DNA of 9,146 nucleotides, taken from NCBI GenBank assembly GCA_903881205.1, contig CAIRSC010000022.1, positions 1 through 9,146 on the forward strand, read 5' to 3'. Source of the DNA: an uncultured bacterium (GTDB lineage Bacteria; Patescibacteriota; Minisyncoccia; Phycocordibacterales; UBA2100). Below the pieces are notes generated by a model, which saw nothing but the letters and a program-made list of their open reading frames with translations, had not been told where the DNA came from and ran no database searches. A program made the translations under genes and the position numbers. Numbering within the stretch: position 1 is the stretch's first letter; each line of letters begins with the position of its first letter. Of this stretch, positions 5,386 to 9,146 are shown piece after piece.

Positions 5386-6858
5386 CTACTGTTCACGCCA
5401 TAATTGGAGCGAATAGTCAGTCGTGACGGCGGGAGTGAATGGTGGAGGAGCAAATGCAAGAACACGGTCGTAATAGTTGTAACGAGTGGCAAAGCCGGAA
5501 TCGCCCCACCATACTCCGCCGCGCTGGTTCGAAACGATCGTCCCCGTCACGGTAAGCGTCGAGCGCGTAATATATGAGTCGTTACCGTTGGTATACCCTC
5601 CCGAAAAATAATAGTCGCGTCCATATGTCCCGCTTTGAGCAACAAATATCCCCTTTATCGACATTACATTCGGTACAATAAGTCCTATCGAGATCGAATC
5701 TTCGGCGACCGCAGTGAGCCCGGTCGTACCATCGGTCGTCGCGTATGAAATATTGTTGTTCAATATGATATCAGGATTGTACGAGCCGGGATCAGCGACG
5801 ATCAGCGTGATCTTGCCCGATACCGTCCCCTCGATCCACGTCTTCGCCTGCGAATAGATGAGCGAACAGGTGCTCGGCACCGACACATTTGCGACGAAGC
5901 TCTCCGAAACGATCTGGGGGTAGCTGTAGTAATACCCATTCTGCAGATTGTAGCTCTCTATACTATTAGTGGGATTCGTCGCGGTGACACGGTACACATC
6001 GACAGTCCCGTTCGATTTGAATATGAGATGGAATCCTTTGGTGTCCACTCCGCCGACCGAAGCGAATGTACTCCCCTGGGTCACGCCGGCGCTCGTGACC
6101 GACGTCGGATTGAGCATCACGCCGGAAGCGATCGCGTAGCCGCGAAGCGTAGAGAAGTTGAGCGCCATTCCGGAAAAATCGATGGTTGAGATTGGATATT
6201 GCCACAAAAGCTTGTTCAAACTGTCGCCGAACACGCCGTTTTGCGTCGACGATGGAGAGCATCCGAGCGAAGAATCACACAGAACACTTGAGACGCCTGC
6301 AGTTACGGTGGAATTGGTAGTGCCGTCCATGCGCATGCCGTTGTTGGCATGATACGGACCGCTTCCAGTATTGTTCGATCCGAACCACACCGTGCTGTTG
6401 TATAAGAATGCATACTCCGCCACAGAGCGCTTCATATAACGCGCAGCTAATGTGCGGGCATAGCCAACTCCGGCATTCGAAGTTCCCTTAGAGCTCAGAT
6501 CCATCCACTGGACCGCACCACACTGATATGCCGGCGTCGGCGTGATCGCGGCGCTCCCGAGCGTGCCGCCTTCAGGGTCGTTCACTGTGTACGTAGTCGG
6601 TAACGACCCGAGGCCCGTCCCGCTGGTCATGACAGTGCCCCCCGCACTTGTATTGTGTGCGAGAAGCCAGCGGAAGTTCTCAAGTCCGGCTTCCGCGATA
6701 CTGAGTGCTTGCTCACGCGCATAGAGTGCTCGGCCGTATTTCCCCTGCTCCATCGCGTAGCTCGTGATCGTTCCCACAATGAGCATAAAGACGCCCATGA
6801 AACCGATCACGAGCAGTGTCGTGATGCCGGATTGTGATGTTGTTCGCGTGTATTTCAT
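5386..6858 (-). CDS. PilX-like type IV pilus minor-pilin/assembly protein
   Basis: 490 residues. The N-terminus has the class III-like pilin layout: a short polar leader ending SQSG (8-11), then a hydrophobic helix ITTLLVIGFMGVFMLIVG (12-29). The PilX hallmark AREQALSIAEAGLEN follows at 47-61. There is no Glu at position 5 of the helix, which is usual for PilX-type proteins and differs from true pilins. The body is Gly/Ser/Thr/Asn-rich. Residues 340-448 have a regular strand-turn pattern (WIEGTVSGKITLIV, ILNNNISYAT, SISIGLIVPNVMSIKGIFVA, STLTVTGTIVSNQRGG), suggesting a beta-solenoid-like surface. The C-terminus is YDRVLAFAPPPF with a short tail. Role: probably a pilus-tip or assembly factor in the envelope. 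It starts ten bases after the PilW-like stop. There is no good Shine-Dalgarno sequence, so translational coupling is likely. It is the last gene of the cassette, and no intrinsic terminator is visible after it. Confidence 0.8.
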   Translation of the reverse strand: MKYTRTTSQSGITTLLVIGFMGVFMLIVGTITSYAMEQGKYGRALYAREQALSIAEAGLENFRWLLAHNTSAGGTVMTSGTGLGSLPTTYTVNDPEGGTLGSAAITPTPAYQCGAVQWMDLSSKGTSNAGVGYARTLAARYMKRSVAEYAFLYNSTVWFGSNNTGSGPYHANNGMRMDGTTNSTVTAGVSSVLCDSSLGCSPSSTQNGVFGDSLNKLLWQYPISTIDFSGMALNFSTLRGYAIASGVMLNPTSVTSAGVTQGSTFASVGGVDTKGFHLIFKSNGTVDVYRVTATNPTNSIESYNLQNGYYYSYPQIVSESFVANVSVPSTCSLIYSQAKTWIEGTVSGKITLIVADPGSYNPDIILNNNISYATTDGTTGLTAVAEDSISIGLIVPNVMSIKGIFVAQSGTYGRDYYFSGGYTNGNDSYITRSTLTVTGTIVSNQRGGVWWGDSGFATRYNYYDRVLAFAPPPFTPAVTTDYSLQLWREQ

Positions 6859-6868
6859 ATATCACATT

Positions 6869-7480
6869 TCAATGCCCTACAATGTTGCGCATCGCCGCCG
6901 ACGAACGGATCGTCACCGGACCCGGGAGACGCGAAGTATCGGTGTCCACCGAAAGATTGACGGTCACGAATCGCACATCAGATATTTTCGTAAGATCCGC
7001 CATCTGTAAACCATTGGCATCAAAATAGGTGAATGCATTCATTCCTTGTGTGAGATTCTGCGCGTTGTCGGCGAGTACGGTGGCGCTCTCGGTGCCACTG
7101 TACACCGGCGGGTCGCCACTGGGATCGAGCACTCCTTGATATAAACTCGTACCTTGTACGTAGTAGTGCACGCGCTCTATTGCCGGATCTGTATCGATAT
7201 TGGCATAGAGCACCAGGTCGTTGGCACCGAGTGAGACGATTGGGTATGCACCATTGCTTGCATATGCCGCCTGTCGGATCGTGCGTATCATCGTGTCGAC
7301 GCCGTGCTGCGCCGATGTAATCGCGATCGCTCCCTGCAGGGTGTAACTGTTGGCACGATAGAAGTACACCATAGTGGACACAATCGCACCCATGATCATG
7401 GTGAACATGCCGATCCATACGAGGGTCTCGAGCAGGGTGAGTCCGCGACTGTCTTTTTGTTTTGTAAATCGCATACTCAT
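6869..7480 (-). CDS. PilW-like type IV prepilin (minor pilin)
   Basis: 203 residues. The prepilin peptidase motif is complete: basic leader RFTKQKDSRG (4-13), cleavage after G13, mature start LTLLE with Glu at position 5 (E18), and a hydrophobic helix to about residue 42. The helix continues into DTMIRTIRQAAYASNGAYPI (62-81), typical of PilW/PulJ-type minor pilins. IDTDPAIERVHYYVQGTSLYQGV (95-117) is the beta-sheet core, and the C-terminus is TIRSSAAMRN. After PilD-type processing it would be inserted in the membrane and could join a pilus or pseudopilus tip. Its ATG follows the TAA of the upstream gene with no gap (TAAATG), and no Shine-Dalgarno sequence is seen, so coupled translation is likely. 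An in-frame ATG two codons later (7474) is an alternative start. Confidence 0.87.
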   Translation of the reverse strand: MSMRFTKQKDSRGLTLLETLVWIGMFTMIMGAIVSTMVYFYRANSYTLQGAIAITSAQHGVDTMIRTIRQAAYASNGAYPIVSLGANDLVLYANIDTDPAIERVHYYVQGTSLYQGVLDPSGDPPVYSGTESATVLADNAQNLTQGMNAFTYFDANGLQMADLTKISDVRFVTVNLSVDTDTSRLPGPVTIRSSAAMRNIVGH

Positions 7481-9146
7481 TTAATTGAGTGAGACCGAAC
7501 TCCGAGTGGAGCCGCTGACCGTTGGAGTGGTGGTGGATGTTGCAAATGATGATGCGGACACGACGAGCGTATATGCCCCCGTCGTGAGTCCGCTGAATAT
7601 CGTTTGTCCGCACGCATCTGCAGTTTGCGTCGTATCATATCCGGTTTTATAGAGACGGACACTTGCGTACGAAATAGGTGCTCCCATTGCGGCAGAATGC
7701 ACATCGACCGCGATCGCATTGGTCGTATGGGTCACAAAATAGATATCGCTCACCGTTTGTGTGTTGGGGGCGAGCGAGAACTTCGTACTCGACGCCAGTA
7801 GCACCGGATTCTCAGAGGAAGGATGACATGCCGATGCAATATCGTAGGTTGCGCCTGAAGAAACAAGCTCATAGGTATCCCACTCCATATTGGGAAGTAT
7901 GATGCTCGCCGACGCACCACTGTTCTGTGTAGTGTTGTATTTATAAATAGTGCCCGACGGCCCTGAGCCTATCGTCTTTGCCCCCTTCAGAGTGAACGAC
8001 ACGTTCGCAAGTCGCTGCGGTCCGTAATCATAATCTACGTTCCATACATCGATCGAAGGCGTGCTTGATCCTGTGGAAGTAAACTGCGCTCCGAGCCGTA
8101 TGCCCTGGTAGGTGGATGTTGATATGCCGCTGAGAGTAATCGGAGAAGCGGTGAATCCGGTGCTATTGCCCGGCAATTGAGCGTCCGGAATAAGCACAGA
8201 ACCAGAGCTATCATATACACGGTACACAATCCCGGTGCCTGCCGGGACCGATGCGGTCCAGCTGAGCGTTTTCCACTTGGCCAGATACGCCGGCGTGATC
8301 GATATAGATTGCAGGCTCCCGGTCGAATCATACGGGGCGGTCCCGGAAAGACGAACGACACCGGAAGACACCGTCGTACTCGCACTCGTTGCGATCTTAC
8401 TGCCGTCAGAAAATGGATCCGACCATGTCCCGGCCAATATCGGTATCCAGGTATTGATCGTCTTCTGCGAGAGCAGATCGATACTAAAGGTGCCCGATGT
8501 CGTCTGATTCGCGGATACCGTCAGATACCCCGGATTCGGACTTGTATTCTGTGCGCTCGACGCATATGTCTGGGCTGTCGAATATCCGTTCTTCGTCACC
8601 GTAATCTGGTATTTTCCCGTCGATGTCGCACCGATGAACGAGGCAATGCCTCCGGTATTGGTGTAGGTATTAAAATCAATATTCTGCGTTGTCGGAGTCG
8701 TTGAACTGTTCACGATATGGATCTGCGCATTGAACACGGGCTGTGCCGCGGCATCGACCACCTGAAGGGTGAGCGTGCCGCCGGGAACGGCCGACTCGAT
8801 ACCATTGCCGCCCGGACTCATACGCGAAAGGACCGTGATGTGACGCTGTCCGGTGCGTGATGTCCAATACACGTCGGATCGAAGTACTTTGTAGTCCGCG
8901 GTAATGCCGTTGGTATCCGCCGCTCCGAGCCCGTCGCCTGGATCATCTCCATACTCGATGAACGTGCGTCGCGTATACGAAATACCATTGAGCGAGATCT
9001 GCTCGATCTGCGGGATGATCCCGGCCGGGATACCGCCGATCGTGCCTACCTGGGAGTAGGTCAGACTCCGGATGTATTCCATGCGCTCATCGGCGAGCGC
9101 GATAGCGCCGGCGCGCGCTTTATTATTGAGGACCACATCGATCGAC
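7481..9146 (-). CDS. Large pilin-like adhesin with carboxypeptidase-regulatory-like domains (partial, N-terminus beyond window)
   Basis: The frame is open to the window edge (554 whole codons); the true start and prepilin signal must lie outside. Residues are numbered from the first whole codon. Residues 1-115 look like the lower part of a pilin (NNKARAGAIALADERMEYIR, then a short strand region ending RHITVLSRMSPGGNGIES). Residues 120-225 form a carboxypeptidase-regulatory-like Ig fold (GGTLTLQVVDAAAQPVFNAQ, then GKYQITVTKNGYSTAQTYA). Residues 230-375 are a Ser/Thr-rich beta domain (WIPILAGTWSDPFSDGSKI, then SIDVWNVDYDYGP). Residues 376-470 form another strand domain. Residues 474-554 are a second regulatory-like fold with GAPISYASVRLYKTGYDTT and TIFSGLTTGAYTLVV. 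This is probably the tip or adhesive pilin of the cassette. Cys residues C440 and C512 could pair. It ends directly against the PilW-like start. Confidence 0.8.
   Translation of the reverse strand, partial: SIDVVLNNKARAGAIALADERMEYIRSLTYSQVGTIGGIPAGIIPQIEQISLNGISYTRRTFIEYGDDPGDGLGAADTNGITADYKVLRSDVYWTSRTGQRHITVLSRMSPGGNGIESAVPGGTLTLQVVDAAAQPVFNAQIHIVNSSTTPTTQNIDFNTYTNTGGIASFIGATSTGKYQITVTKNGYSTAQTYASSAQNTSPNPGYLTVSANQTTSGTFSIDLLSQKTINTWIPILAGTWSDPFSDGSKIATSASTTVSSGVVRLSGTAPYDSTGSLQSISITPAYLAKWKTLSWTASVPAGTGIVYRVYDSSGSVLIPDAQLPGNSTGFTASPITLSGISTSTYQGIRLGAQFTSTGSSTPSIDVWNVDYDYGPQRLANVSFTLKGAKTIGSGPSGTIYKYNTTQNSGASASIILPNMEWDTYELVSSGATYDIASACHPSSENPVLLASSTKFSLAPNTQTVSDIYFVTHTTNAIAVDVHSAAMGAPISYASVRLYKTGYDTTQTADACGQTIFSGLTTGAYTLVVSASSFATSTTTPTVSGSTRSSVSLN

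Noticed and set aside
9134..9136. GTG as the true start of the large pilin-like protein
   Set aside because: The frame stays open to the window edge, and the first residues match the middle of a pilin helix, so the real start lies outside.

Overview
The window reads as a chromosomal piece of a Candidate Phyla Radiation (Patescibacteria) bacterium, probably of the Parcubacteria/Paceibacteria branch. This is inferred from the style of the genes and not from a marker gene. The pilin-like proteins have the long, low-complexity, Thr/Ser/Gly-rich build and the short adhesion-type domains typical of that group. The glycolytic enzymes are short and carry substitutions in otherwise near-universal signatures. 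Intergenic gaps are very small, and only one gene has an obvious Shine-Dalgarno sequence. No rRNA, tRNA, CRISPR array or transposase gene was seen.

Layout, left to right. (1) 1-498, minus: 5' part of a multi-pass membrane protein, cut by the window edge. (2) 493-562: a 58-bp non-coding element with 11-bp perfect terminal inverted repeats and a 6-bp direct repeat on each side, inserted at the start codon of that membrane gene. (3) 608-2284, minus: RecJ single-strand exonuclease. (4) 2329-2742, plus: a HIT-family nucleotide hydrolase, divergent from recJ across 44 bp and overlapping the end of pgk by 8 bp. (5) 2735-4615, minus: a tpiA-pgk glycolytic operon with a 3-base gap. (6) 4616-4767: a short control region holding a candidate tpiA -10 box, a perfect 25-bp palindrome and an intrinsic terminator for the next gene. 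(7) 4768-5292, minus: an unrecognised small secreted protein with 11 consecutive prolines and six cysteines, with its own candidate promoter, leader hairpin and Shine-Dalgarno sequence. (8) 5386-9146, minus: a tightly packed type IV pilin cassette. In transcription order it holds a large pilin-like protein with adhesin-type domains (5' end outside the window), a PilW-like prepilin and a PilX-like protein.

The tpiA-pgk pair supplies consecutive lower-glycolysis steps (triose phosphate interconversion, then substrate-level ATP formation), although GAPDH is not in the window. The three pilin-like genes likely contribute minor pilins or tip components of one type IV pilus-like surface structure. 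The polyproline protein lies directly downstream on the same strand and may be exported too, but its terminator and candidate promoter suggest a separate transcript.

The most notable observations are the MITE-like element at the start codon of the membrane gene, the perfect palindrome in front of tpiA, the orphan polyproline/cysteine secreted protein, and strong over-representation of CGATCG and the HIP1-type octamer GCGATCGC.
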